64,000 nucleotides of DNA from the NCBI GenBank assembly GCA_025331565.1, contig JAFREQ010000038.1, forward strand, positions 3,162,001 through 3,226,000, written 5' to 3'. The notes below the pieces were generated by a model. That model searched no databases. It was given only the letters and a program-made list of their open reading frames with translations, and was not told the DNA's origin. Shown piece by piece: positions 32,111-44,658 of the stretch (position 1 is the first letter of the stretch; every line of letters begins with the position of its first letter). This stretch comes from Holacanthus passer (taxonomy: Eukaryota > Chordata > Actinopteri > Pomacanthidae). Position numbers and translations under genes: made by a program.

Positions 32111-35100
32111 ATGATCTGTATACTGCTGGTAGCCGGCCACGGCACCGTTTTAGAGACACAGATCAAGGTGAGTAGCTTGAATGTTGCAGTAGAAGCAGGA
32201 TAATTTGAAGCAGTGCAAAGTTCGGATTACTGTGAAGCGGTCATGCTGCACCTCAGTCCGCCGAACTACCTTCAAGAATCAGACATTTAACCCTCACGTT
32301 AGCTGTCGGCTAGCATGTATACCACTTAGACCACCACTGAGGACATTTACGGAACCGTAAGCATGCACTGGTGCATCCGGCTGACATCTGAACCAACAGA
32401 CACGCCGTCATTTTTATCACGTTACATTTTTTCATTAGTTCACACCGGATTGCACTGCCCCCTACAGAGCTTTGTGGTGAAATACAGTTATAGGAATTGG
32501 AAATGGACTATTTCTTCAAAGTTGGGATTTTGTGAAAAATAAGACCGTTTTTATCCATATCTCTATGCTGAATATTGAGAGTAATCTCATGGTTCACCTG
32601 ACAATCTGAAGCATTTTGTACTTGTCTTTAAGAAGAAAGAAAGACAACGGTGTCAGCTTCTTTCATTACGTTTGGCGTGACGCCTCCTCCAATGCGGAGG
32701 GGGTGTGTTGTGTTCAGGAACACCAGAGTCCACTTATGATCCTGAGTTTGGGTTGAATGTTTACTTAATGTCGCCAGTGGCCACATTTACATTTGGCATT
32801 TAATTGAAACATCTAAGCCTCTCAAAGTATAAATCACACAATGAGTTGTTGACCTGTTGAACACATGTACTGTATTCTAACAGCCAAGTAAGTGAACATC
32901 ATCAAACAGCATGTTTACACTTCTTAAATGTACTGACATGGTGTGGTTTTGTTAGTTTGGTGAATTGTAACCTGTATTTGAGTCCAACTGTTTTTCCACC
33001 TCTCCTCTCCCAGAATGATGACACAGGCTTATACAGCCACCTGACCGGGGTACCAAAGGCCTTACTTCCTGGAACTGGAGGAAAGAAGATCCTCGACTTT
33101 TGGTGGGAGACAGTCAACATGTGCGTTAACAGTGGCAAGTGGCCCAAACATGACCATGTCTCATTTCTGATCATCCAGTCCTCTTTTTTTAATCTAATCT
33201 GTCACTCCCAAACATTCACTCGTTACCTTCTAATTGCATCTGTGATTTCTCTACAGGCGACAGTTGTTCACCGAAGTGTATCTGGTCACGAATGCAGACA
33301 AGTGAGTTCTAACTGTAGCATGAGCCAGGTGGTGTTGATTTGGCAGTCTTGTTACAATTTGTTGATTAAGAGGCTTTTATCCTCTTCCTGCTCTATTCTT
33401 CTCTGTTGCGCTGACCAGGTATAAGCACTATGAGCGCTGGGCCACAGCTAATGACTTCCCAGTGGAAAATGTGGTAAATGATGGCAGCACTACATTGGAG
33501 GACCAGCTCGGTGCCGTGGCTGACCTGCAGCTGGCCATACGCAGCCGCAAGCTGCAGGACGACATCATGGTGGTACGATGACTCTGTCTGTTCTTAGTGT
33601 AGGGGGATGTCCAGTCACGCTACTGCTCAGTTACATTTCTTTGTGTTGATGAGCTGTATCCCATTAGAGTCGCACAATGAGGATTTTCTTCTTATGTAAG
33701 CAGATTGCAGGAGACATGTTGTGCGCAGACCAAAATTTTGACATTGCTCAAGTGATCCGCTTCTTCAGGTCAAAGGTGAGATAACTACAGTATAAAATGT
33801 GCACCAGGATCTTTTCCTTACATTTTATTCACATTCATATAATCATTTTAGTGGACATAAAACCAAAAGGATTTTTTTTTTCAAAGCTCTTTTCCACCTG
33901 TGATAGTAGCAGCAGACTACAGAACTGTGCATCCCTGAGTAAATGAGCTATAGGGAGGTCAGAAGACTGGTCTTCATCTATCAAACATAAAAATCCTCTA
34001 CACAGCAGTGTAATTAAGTCAAGTCCCGACCAAACAGAAGAAATCTGAAACTATCCAAAATGAAAAATACTTGGTGTACACAAAAGGGAAAATAAATCTT
34101 TTGTTCATGGCCTTTTTTGTGCAGGCAAAGTCATGATAAACTTGTCTGTGCTGCAGCCTGGAGAGCTGATCATATACTACGAGCTGGAAGAAAGTGAGAA
34201 AAGCAGCTCCAGGGGCATTGTGGAGGTTTGCCCTGACACCCACAGGTGAGAAGACGTTCTTTTTCCTCTTGTCCAATGACACAACATGCTGTGACAGTAG
34301 CACTAAGGAATCCTGTTGGATGTGGCATTTCAGGACTTCACATGTGACATATTTTGCCTGTGACTACGTTGCAGATTTTATTTTAATCCATTGTAGTTTT
34401 ATGAATCAGGATAACTCGCTTCTTGGAGAAACCACAGGAAGGGCTGACAGAATCTCGGCTGGCCAGCGTGGTGTTTTACTGCATCCGGAGGGACACACTG
34501 TCCTACCTGTCTGACTTCCTCAACCTGCAGCCTCAAGCCACAGACAGGAGCTTTGGGAGATTCTGGGTTTGTAACAATAAGTGCTATTTCAGTAAAAAAA
34601 TTACTTTTTGTTATTGTTATATCTTGCAAGATTGACTTACATCCAAATGGCTTTACTCCTCAAAGCCACTTAACCATAAGCTTTGGCTATGTTCCTGCGT
34701 GTTAGATTTTCTACCAAAACTCTCAAACCCTGTAACACAATTAAACTGAATTTTCCTGTACAAACCAAATCAACTACTGATATTAGATCTGCTGTATAAC
34801 GCCTTAGACAATTATTAGACAAAGTATTGTGTTCAGTGGGGAAGACTGATTCTAATTACTGCCCCCTTGATATTTCATTTTGATTGCCAAATAAGTTGGT
34901 GGTAATTTATGCTTTGTTTTTGCTCTTCATGATGATGTTAAAATGCTCAAGATCAAGATCAAAGTTGGTCTCATTTGTAGTAAGACTACCAAACCCAAAT
35001 GACATCAGTGCATTATCATGAATTTATAAAGTAATAACCAGTTACGTTTGTGGCTCCTTTCTCTTCAGGAGTGGCTCATTAATGAGAAGCAACTCGATGT

Positions 35101-38100
35101 CTTTGGAATGAAGCTTCCTACTGGCTTTCAGCTCATTGGACAAGTGGTTTGTATCCTTAAATCAGTTTATCAGCTATGTTTTATGTTTTTTTCATACATC
35201 ATTGCCTTTAAGTTTATAGATTAGAGTGGACAAAGCCAGTTATGAAGCCCTAAGACAGACCATTATTAATTGTACACTTAGTTTGTGATGTTTACACAGG
35301 AAAATAATGATGGTCATTCTTAACTTAGAACTGAAGAGTAACATTGTTGGACTGATGATAGACAGTAAAACAAAGGATCAAAATTGATGCAGCAGAATCA
35401 CAGATATATATTTTTTTATTCCACATATTCATACTTTTTCCTTGTCTTCGGGTGTGTGACTAATGTAGCCTCAAGCAGGAATGAGCAGCAGGCTACAGAG
35501 GTCTGGTAAGGTCACGTCTTTCTATCTCCGCACCCCCAGATTAGTATCATTCTCAAAATTGTAGTCTTCAATCAATCTGACTGATGTTGACTCAAGTGAC
35601 ATCACTTGAGGTAATGTATCAGACTTCATACAACTCTCTCTTAATACAACTTTTTTCACATATGTAGTAACATCCCCCAACATCAGTGCAGCTTCCCTTT
35701 CACTTGCAAAGCAAAGTGTATTGCAGTTTGTTAAAGCTGCACTAAGCAATTTTGCCAGTCACAGGAAGAGAAAATGCTTAAATATTTTACAGTTTGAAAG
35801 CTGTCATTACCCAGAAGTCATGTAAATTGACATCATCTGCAAACTGGGCACTCAGTCCTTAATGTCTTCTACCTCTGCTCAAAATATCTGCTGACAGTTC
35901 AGAGTAAAGTCTACACTGGATGAATCTGAGCACTTGTTGTTGGTCATGGAGAGTGAGTTTCTTAACACAATTTTTCACACCTGCTTCAGTACATTTTCTG
36001 AGACCCTGTGCCAATTATCAAAGCACTCACTCAAAATGTTTTAACTCCTGTATAAAAAAGTAATTATCTTGAACTTGACCAAAATAACATGTCCCTTTAT
36101 CATTGTTTAAGTCAAGACAGCAGAATGTCTGAGGAATTGTGTCAGAATGACATAAGATGTTTTTTAATATAATTTCTCATTGAGACATTCACAGTAGCCC
36201 AAATATAAAAAAGTCCAATATCCTGTACAGCTAAATGAACAAACATGTCATACAAACATCAATTTCAACAGTCTATTAACAGGTTCATCACTGTCACTGT
36301 TTACCTTTCTGGTCCCTATTCACTGTAAGAACCCTAGATGTAAAGGTAATGTAAAACAAAAATGAAAGTATAGTAGAAAACAAATGTCTCAATATAACAA
36401 TTCATTTTAATTAGGAGCCACTTAAAAATTCAAATGTAAGTCCCCATCGACCGTCTGCTCACATATTTTAATGTGTAATTTTCTCTTACAAAATACACAG
36501 ACAAAAAAATCCCTTATGAGCTGCATTTGTTGACATGTGATAAGCTGCACTAAAAACCAAAGATGAACATATTACAAAACAAAATCCAAAGATTCACCTG
36601 TTAGCAGCTGTTTTGACATTATGACAAGGCCAGACTACTGGCAATCTGACACATTTATGTTTGAAAAGTTGGGATGGTCGGGTGCAGTATTATGCATGTG
36701 AGGATTTGCACAGTGAGCATGTCAATAAATTCATTTAAGATTAATAAAAACCATTAGAAAACCAGTGTAATCCCCTGGCTCAAGCAACAAGAAATGCATA
36801 TGTTTAATGTGGGAAAAGTGTGGATTTGAGGATTGCACATAGAGTTAGGAGAGTTTCATTTGACGATTGAGCCAAAGCAATGCAGAAAAACTGTAACTTA
36901 TAAATACCTTTTTTAAAGAGACTTAATTACCCAGAGGTTATCAAAGCCGCCTCGGTAAATGTAACTGTCTGGTGGGGTGGTGGAGAAGGTGAAGACTTCA
37001 ACAATAGACAACAATATTACAGCTAATAAGCAAACAAGGATGGGGCATGGATCACCGCTTTGTCAAACACATGATTGTATAAAGGAGATTACTACATGGG
37101 CCCAGGAACACATCATAAACAGTTTGTTTGCGAATGATTTCTTTCTGTTTTTATTTAAGTTTTACAAAGCGTCCCAACTTTTTGTGAATCAGCGTTGTAT
37201 TTAGGGCAAGTTGAGTGATTCTACACTTTCCTTACACAGGGATTAGAGGTGTTTTTCTGTTGTAGCTGATAAGTGGATTTGTATATAAAAAACTCTTTTG
37301 CAGTTTTAGTTTTACATTTCCAATAATAACTGTGCTTCCTGTCGACATCTCAGGGTCTGTCAGACTACACCAAATGGCTCACCCACTACTCCACCAAGCA
37401 ACAAGACCATCCTGCTAAACCAATCACATGCCGATCATATGCCAGGTAGGAAAACGCCAACACAAATGACTCTCACTCCACTTGGTCTGAATTTAGCTCA
37501 GATGACGGTGGTTTTTCTGACAGATACTGTAAGAATTCACATTCAAATATGTGGTGACTCACAGGGTCGGATTAATGGGGAATCCCTCAGACGGTTTCAA
37601 TGGGAAAACCATTGCTATGTCCATCTCTAACTTCTGGGCTGAGGTCACGCTAGTGGAGAGCCAGACTTTGGTAACACACACACACACACACACACCTCTG
37701 TAATCATAAGCTAAAACACTTTCATCAGGGACACGTCGTGCAAAAATCCTGTGGATTTCTGTGACTTTGCAGGTTTTAGTCCCTCATCCACTCAATGACC
37801 CCACAGAGTTTGGAAGCTTGCAAGATCTGTTCTGCATCAGCAGGAAGGAAGGGTGTGTACACAGTGAGCTAAGATACATGACTGAGATGTTCATGTTCAG
37901 GCCTTTTCAAAATGTTCTCTTCATCGTCCACTGTAGATACCTGGGAGGTCTGCGGCTGCTGCAGGCCACCTGTAAGAAGTTCTACCAGTTCTGCTCCCAA
38001 CAGGGGTGAGATAAGTAACTGAGATCAGAGCATCATATTAATCATTGCCACTGTAATTCTTGTCATTCATTGCAAGAGAGTCATCATCAAAAGCAGACAT

Positions 38101-41100
38101 ATTTCTAAAACTATTTCTAAACTTTAATGACATTCAAATGGAGTAAATATGAGCATTAGCATATCCTCTTTACTTCCAACTGTTTTTTTGTTAATGCAAA
38201 AAACTTTTTCAGCTTGTTTTTATCAGAGAAACCTGAGCCTGAAGATGAGAAGGTTTATACCATTTTCATATCTGTGTGCTACATATGAAGCTCGAGCCAA
38301 AAGACAGTAGGTCAGCTTAGCATGAAGACTGGAAGCAGGGGGAAGTCAGTACATCCGGCCAAGAAATAGTCCGGCACATAACCTCCTGTAAAACCATAAC
38401 TTGTTGTTTTTATACATGTATAAAAAGTTAAGTCTAAGTTTAGATCCTTGTACAGATCAAAGAAATGAGATATAACGGTTGGTGGGATTTGTTGGACAGA
38501 GCCAGGCTTGCTGTTTCCCTCTGTTTATAGTCTGTATGCTAAGCTGAGCTAACCCAAGAGTGGAGTCAATGTTCTCATCTAACTCTTGTAATTTTTAACA
38601 GTCTTGACTCGGCGTCAGAGATAAAGTTGCTAAAGTAACTACTGGATATGTAAATAAGAAACTAACCTGTTCATCCTATCAGCTTAATATGTAATGAATG
38701 TCCTGATCACAAGTTCTTTCCACTGCCCCCTAGTGGCTTAAAAACATCAGCTATTGCAGGTTTAAAACAAGAAAGAATAAGGTTTGTATCTGCATTAAAA
38801 TGTAGGAAAATAAAAGTTAATTTTAGCAAATACTAAAAGCAAATAATAATTGACTTGCATTGAAAACAGTTTGTAGTGAACAGATAGATCATATTTTAGA
38901 ATTGAAGTGATCTTGTGTTCTGTATTAAAATCATTATGTGAGTAGTAGTAAGTAATTCACTAAAGCTCTTATATAAATGTAGCGCAGGAAAAAAGCGCAT
39001 TTCCCTCTGAAATCAAGTGAAGTAAATTCTAAAGTAACAGAAAATGACACCATGAAGTAGTAATACTAAGCACCTCAAAGTTATTCTCAAATACAGTAGT
39101 TGAGTAAATGTACTTAGTTAGTTTACACCAGTGTAAACATATTAGGCAGTTCATGAGGTGAAGTTTTGGCGTGCTATTTACAATACATGAGGAAAAGGCA
39201 TCAAATCAGTGCACAGACATTTTCATTTTGGTTTACATTTTTTTTATTTGTTCAAGACACTCACTGTTATGAACAGTCACTTTCACCACCGATACTCATA
39301 CAGTGTCTGCTGTGTGTGTGTTTTTTCTGCAGTATTGCTTTGACAAAGCAGAACTTCACATTGAAGTATGACACCAACATTCCTCGGCAAGTGGTGAGGA
39401 TCCATTCGAGTACAGGTTTTTAAGAAATAAAGCCAAAACAAATGACAGCTCACAGTGTGAAATTTGAAAATGTTGTGATGAATATATTTGTCTCTTTTTT
39501 TCATGCAGGGCCTTGCTGGAAGCAGGTAAACAGTTCTGTTTCATGAGTTCCTGTTTGTACACCACAACACTTTGAATTTAATTGACCTGTTTACAATCCT
39601 CTCTTTTCGCAGTGCCATCGTCTCAGCTACCCTCAAGTGTCTTATGAAATTCTACAACATCACAGACAATGTAAGAATGATATGTTTTTGTCTCATCTCA
39701 TGCTGTTACCAAAGCCATCAACAGTGACATCCCTTCCACTATTTGCTATTATCAAAACCCCTGAAAACTTCAATTATGGTAAAAGCATCAGCCTCTAGAT
39801 TTCCCTCGAGATCCAGTTACACACAGTGAAAGCAGCACTGTATAGCCTGCGGAAAATGATACACACATTAGAAATTTTTCTCCGTACCATTTTCAAAATC
39901 ATGTTTGTAACATGCTATTCAGATTAGAACACATTAAATTTTAATGCCATTATCAAAGCCTTTATACGAATCACCTGAGACAAAAGACGCCCCAACCTGT
40001 TAATAAATGGTCTTAACCCAAGAAAAACACACAAGACATTAAGATGAATGTGAAAAATGTGCCTACTGTGTCTTTAGCTATTTATATATTTCTGTTTTAC
40101 ACTCCAGGATCTCCCAAAGCCGATCCGAGCCAACTTTATCCTCAATGTGGAGACTGATGAACTTTTCATAACTGCTGGCCTGCAGGACAGAGTTGTGCAG
40201 GCCAGTAACAGAGTCAACACTACAAAGACGTACTGGACAACACGTCAGTTATCTTTCATTTAATATCTCAAGAAGCATGAATTGTTTGTCCCTTTGTCAT
40301 TGCAGGTCTATGAAGGCTTAGTCTACATGGATTTCAGCAAGAAACTCATGGAAGATCAGGGCTATGGTACTGAAGTCACCGTCTGTCTGTTGAAGATAAG
40401 TAGATGATACACATACAAATTTCTTTCCTAATGTGTGTGTGTTTCCCATTCTCAGGGAACTATGTTTCTATGAACATGAGTGGGCTCCCACCCTTCTGGC
40501 TGGCTTACCTGAGTGACCCCAGTGACTCTGGACGCATCCACAGCAACATCAGACAGCGCTGGCTGAGTGGTACGTCCTCATATCCAATATTCAGGGATAC
40601 AAACTTGTCACATTTCACGTGGGTCACAGGTGATTTGTGTAGACCTGATGAGTTTTGATTTTTTTTTTTTGATGTTGTTTATTCTAACATTCCCCGAACT
40701 GACGTCCCTCTAAGATTTTCTTCCCAGGGGGCATGCCTCTAGACTCCCTAGGGGGGTTGCATCATTGCCACATTTTCACCCGTGATGAGTTTGCATTCCT
40801 AAATATTACATCAGTTTCCTGTTACTCATTAGGTCAAAGGTCACTGCTAAAACGTCTTGGAAAACAAGGGGTCTACTGCCAGTTGGTTCATTCTTGTATT
40901 TGGAAAAGGAGATGATGATAGTAGTTCTATTTTTTGGTCACGTCAGTCTGTCAGTGAGTCCTCCACTTTGACTGACTGAAATATCTCTAATAATTATTGG
41001 AGGGATTGCCATATATTTGCTACAGATATCCACCATTATAGGATGAATCCAATTGACTGGGAATCCCCTTACATTTCCTATAGAGGCAAAGGCCCTCCCT

Positions 41101-43556
41101 TTCCAGTGGACCACCATGGGAGAAAAATATGTATGGTTGTAATAAGTACCTGTTAAACATCAGCATGTAAGCGTTGTCATTGTGAGCAGGTTAGTATGCT
41201 TACACTAGCATTTACCATTCAGCTAGTTTACAGCCGCACAGAGCTGCTAGCATGACAGAAGACTGTTAGTCTTGTTCTGTATTTCATGGCCGCAGTGTAT
41301 TCCTTACTGGGCTGATGTAAAGAGCAACACATTTCAGTTTAAACAAAGTTCTTCAGTCCTTTTTTAAAATAACATGTTAGCCCATGTTTTTATGTCTCTC
41401 CATTTCTTTAGTTATCAGACTGGGAACACATTGGTTCATTTGATGAACTACTTTCTTGTTGCTCTGTCTTTCCGCAGGGGAGCCTCTGGTAGTTGAGGCC
41501 ATGAAGACTTTTGCTGAGCTCACTGATCAAGCCAGGTTGGTTTCAGTACTCCAAGTGGATTATTGATCAAGAATTTTTGCAGTAATAGTAATGGTGGTTT
41601 TGTCAAATACGTCAAGGCTAGACATAAATAACCACTGGATTAATTATGTCTAACCTTTGCACAACAGTCTCAAAGTGGCTTTGGGGTTTCTGAAATGTGT
41701 AAAAAGTTTATGTACTGTGAGTTCTAAGAAGTGCCATATGCAAAGTGTTGCTGCAACTGACAAAGTTTTTGTCATTGTGTCAACATTAGAAGCGAAACTT
41801 TGTTTGACCTTAGTGCTGATTGAAAATGCTCTTCCCTCAGGGCGGCTTTACAGGACAGAGACTGGAGCAGTCTGGTGCAGCTGATGGACCAGAACTTTGA
41901 GCTGCGGAGGTAAACCCTATATTTTGATGTGAGGCATCATTCATATTCCAGATAGACTGACAGCTAAAGTAACAACATATCCCACAGGACTGTCTACACT
42001 GATGAGTGTCTGGGCCCTGGGAATCTCAAGATGGTTCAGCTGGCGAGGCAGGTAGGTGCTCAGAGGTTCCACTGCCTGCTAAGAGCAGTGCGTGTTTTAT
42101 TGAACATCTGTGTGTGCCTGCAGGACTGTTTTTCTGTTTATGCATTCATAAAGTTTTTGCTGCTTCTTGCAGTTTGGCTCAGCAGTGAAGTTACCAGGCA
42201 GCGGGGGGGCCGTGGTGGGTCTCTGTCTGGATAATGCAAGACTGGTAAGACTGCACTGAGAGGAAGATGTTGTCTTGAGCTGACATTTCCAATCTATGCT
42301 GATCTGAGGCCATGGGTTTGGAGCTTCATACTCATGTTGACACTCCTGTGTCTTGGTTACCCCAGATACTAGTGATCTATGGGATCTCAAAATGTACAAG
42401 CAAAATTTAAGAACATACTACAAATAAGTGCACTACAAAACTATATGAGATGTTTGGAGTAATCAGTAGACCTAAGTAGACATATTCTATGATTTGATGG
42501 AGCAGAAAGTGAAGTGTAGTCAGAGTAAAACTATCCAGAACTATGAGTGTAGTGTCTGATGTAATCAAGAGAAACCATCTTCAGTTTCTCAGCGAAATGA
42601 AGGACCGACTGAGTCGCTTTGATTTGTGTTTCCTTGAGGAGATATCCAATGTTGGGTTTATTACTCAAGAAATGTAACATAGTGTTTCTTTCAAAGATAA
42701 TCTGCTTGATACTTTGGTTATGGCAAATTGTTACATTACTTTCCCAGACAAATTAGTTCTCTTTTCAATTAAATGATCAGGACACAAAACTGCTGTAAAG
42801 TTTAATTTTCTTGTCATCATTTTACTGGAGAAAAGCAAAGTAGTTCAGATATTCCCCCCTGTAAGAAGTCATTTGTTCTATGATCACAGCTCTTTTGCAC
42901 TCAAACTGGCATTTGGATGACTTGAAAGCAAACATCTTTTCTGTTCAGCATCCATAACTGTAACATTTTTGCAGAATTTGAAATGGATATGTGATACATC
43001 TAACAAAAAACCTTGAGTTTAATCAGCTAAATTAAATATTTATGAAAATTAAGTCAATGTGTGGTATCTCATGGCTGGGACCAAATTGAGTCGATGATAT
43101 ATGAAAAATATCTGCAGTTTCAACTCAAGTGAAACTCTGCTATATGCAGTGATATTAGTCCAATGTAAAATGTCAACATCCAATAATATATGTAGCAAGT
43201 GTACACCAAAAAAATGCTTTAACAGCCCTTAACCTCGCCATCAAAATATGCAAAAGATCAAGCCCTTATATATCACCTTTAAGTATAGTTTGACAGGACC
43301 ACAGCTTCTTTGCTTATTTATTTCTTGCTTGATAAGACTAACCTCAGTCTTAAGATCCTGGCTGTATGAGTAATTAGCATATTCAGAGTTGTAATTTCTG
43401 TATTTGTGAATCTGACATCAATGCCCTGTTGTCTGATGCAGTCTGTGCTTGGCCCACTAGGTGGAGATGAGGAAGGCTTTCCAGGAGGCAGGCTGTGTCT
43501 TCTGTGTCATCACACCATACAACCCATCTGCCAGCACTGTAGGCGGCCAACACTAA
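32111..43556 (+). CDS. gkup: Glucuronokinase with putative UDP-sugar pyrophosphorylase domain, complete, 622 aa
   Basis: Coding exons: 32111-32167, 33014-33120, 33257-33301, 33419-33572, 33704-33775, 34157-34245, 34410-34566, 35069-35146, 37354-37445, 37565-37670, 37773-37852, 37937-38005, 39333-39393, 39509-39525, 39613-39670, 40108-40200, 40306-40366, 40456-40569, 41478-41535, 41841-41909, 41988-42051, 42173-42244, 43461-43556 (1869 nt, phases agree). The N-terminal part (about 1-250) is nucleotidyltransferase-like: start MICILLVAGHGT, acceptor region GDMLCAD, and FLEKPQEGL. The C-terminal part (about 254-622) is a GHMP kinase: RVGLMGNPSDGFNGK (284-298), PRQVGLAGSSAI (386-397) and a C-terminal PGSGGAVVGLC glycine loop. 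Plant glucuronokinase phosphorylates glucuronate; fusion to a pyrophosphorylase would yield UDP-glucuronate in the cytosol. Zebrafish has such a gene (gkup); placental mammals appear to lack it. Exon 14 is a 17-nt microexon, and the donor after 40200 is GC. Confidence 0.92.
37674..37695. repeat. (CA)n microsatellite in gkup intron 10
   Basis: CA dinucleotide run directly following the exon 10 donor at 37671. Confidence 0.95.
38280..38760. repeat. Common teleost interspersed repeat in gkup intron 12
   Basis: The core AGCTTAGCATGAAGACTGGA then AGCAGGGGGAA, and further right AGAGCCAGGCTTGCTGTTTC, match from memory a repeat found widely in fish introns and UTRs. No protein is encoded. Confidence 0.5.
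38940..39132. mobile_element. MITE fragment in gkup intron 12
   Basis: CAGTAGTTGAGTAAATGTAC followed by TTAGTTAGTTTACACC is the terminal part of the same MITE family as 17229-17389, in the opposite orientation. Confidence 0.55.
40700..41280. repeat. Probable teleost interspersed repeat in gkup intron 18
   Basis: TTACAGCCGCACAGAGCTGC followed by TAGCATGACAGAAGACTGTT AGTCTTG is typical of a repeat dispersed in fish genomes. The 60-codon open frame at 40733 is not coding. Confidence 0.45.
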
Positions 43557-43718
43557 CCTCACATCTCCCCACGACTCAGCCGGGCTACTCAAGGCCAAGC
43601 CGTGGTCATTGGTTGGATATGGCACAACGTGGCCTTCACCGAGTCCCAGTGTCCTTACTACAGTGGACAGCAAAGATCAAGATCATTTACATGAGATTAT
43701 GTGTCAGCCATAAATAAG

Positions 43719-43724
43719 AATAAA
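43719..43724 (+). terminator. Candidate polyadenylation signal of gkup
   Basis: AATAAA lies 163 bases after the stop codon. Other AT-rich candidates exist downstream. Confidence 0.5.
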
Positions 43725-43917
43725 AACTAGATTTGCTATTAGGATCTTTACTCTTTGGTGATAGTTTGTGTAATAATTTACCAGACTGACTTAATCAAAT
43801 ATTAGTCAAACATCAGGTATTGCTTCATTTTGTCCCAACAAAATAAGATAATCTGCATGTTTTAAAGGCCTCTTACAGATTACATGAGTTTCAGGACATT
43901 TATGATCATTTATTTGG

Positions 43918-43959
43918 AAATTTCCACCTTGTGGGACTAATAAAGGAATATCTAATTTA
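43918..43959 (+). mobile_element. Degenerate L2-type LINE 3' tail downstream of gkup
   Basis: AAATTTCCACCTTGTGGGAC followed by TAATAAAGGAATATCTAATT is a mutated version of the tail seen at 7388. Confidence 0.6.
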
Positions 43960-44375
43960 TGGTGTAGTGGGTTAGAGCCCTTGTGTCAAATTGACCATCC
44001 ACAATGTAAAAATGATGTAATTATTTTTCTACATTAATGTATAGACTTACTCTCATCTTTGTATAATGTCATTTTGTACACGAATTAAAAGCAATATTTA
44101 TAGCTCCTAGTGTTTTGTCATGTATATAGCTTGTATCATCATTTCACCTTCTCTAATCCACATTACACACACATACTGTAGTGAACCTGGTTGAAACAGA
44201 TCTTACAGCCTGATCCTTGTCCTCTCAGACATCCTCTCCTCTGTGGACTCACTCTGTGCTGGAGACACACATCTCATTCGCTGCCTCCTCCGGTGGGCGG
44301 GGTCGCGGGGCTCAGCCTGGCCGCGCGCCGCTGCTCTCGGCTCGGCTCCGTCTAGTCGCCGCTGCCCCTCCACTC

Positions 44376-44408
44376 ATGCGGACCCAGCCGTGGTGGCTCA
44401 TGGACTAA
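44376..44408 (+). other. Upstream open reading frame (10 codons plus stop) before ubash3b
   Basis: ATG CGG ACC ... ATG GAC TAA lies 52 bases before the main start. If the mRNA begins upstream of it, it could lower translation. The transcription start is unknown. Confidence 0.35.
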
Positions 44409-44459
44409 AGCCGTATGGTCTGCTGCTGCTGGTGGACTGTGTCGGGTTCGTAGCGGACC

Positions 44460-44587
44460 ATGGCTGCCAAAGAGGACCTCTACAGTAAAATCCTCCCTCG
44501 GAGGCTCCGACAGAACCGACCGGGCTCCGTGAAGTGTGGCTCCAGCTTGGACGTGCTGTTGTCCATGGGCTTCCCCAGACCGAGGGC
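44460..44587 (+). CDS. ubash3b: UBASH3B (STS-1) coding exon 1, partial gene
   Basis: The exon starts ACC ATG G (good Kozak context) and encodes MAAKEDLYSKILPRRLRQNR, then PGSVKCGSSLDVLLSMGFPR PRA, ending in phase 2 at GC|GTGAGT. Human UBASH3B has AAREELYSKVTPRRNRQQRP and SALDVLLSMGFPRARA at the same place, whereas UBASH3A differs strongly, so the assignment is firm. The last residues start the UBA domain (LLSMGFP motif); the SH3 and histidine-phosphatase domains would be further right. The family suppresses tyrosine-kinase signalling downstream of receptors. The remaining exons are outside the window. Confidence 0.92.
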
Positions 44588-44620
44588 GTGAGTAGCCTGA
44601 CCTCAACACCCTGTGTCCCT

Positions 44621-44658
44621 GTGTGTGTGTGTGTGGGGTGTGTGTGTGTGTGTGTGTG
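44621..44658. repeat. (TG)n microsatellite just inside ubash3b intron 1
   Basis: TG run with one GGGG interruption, 34 bases after the exon 1 donor. Confidence 0.95.
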
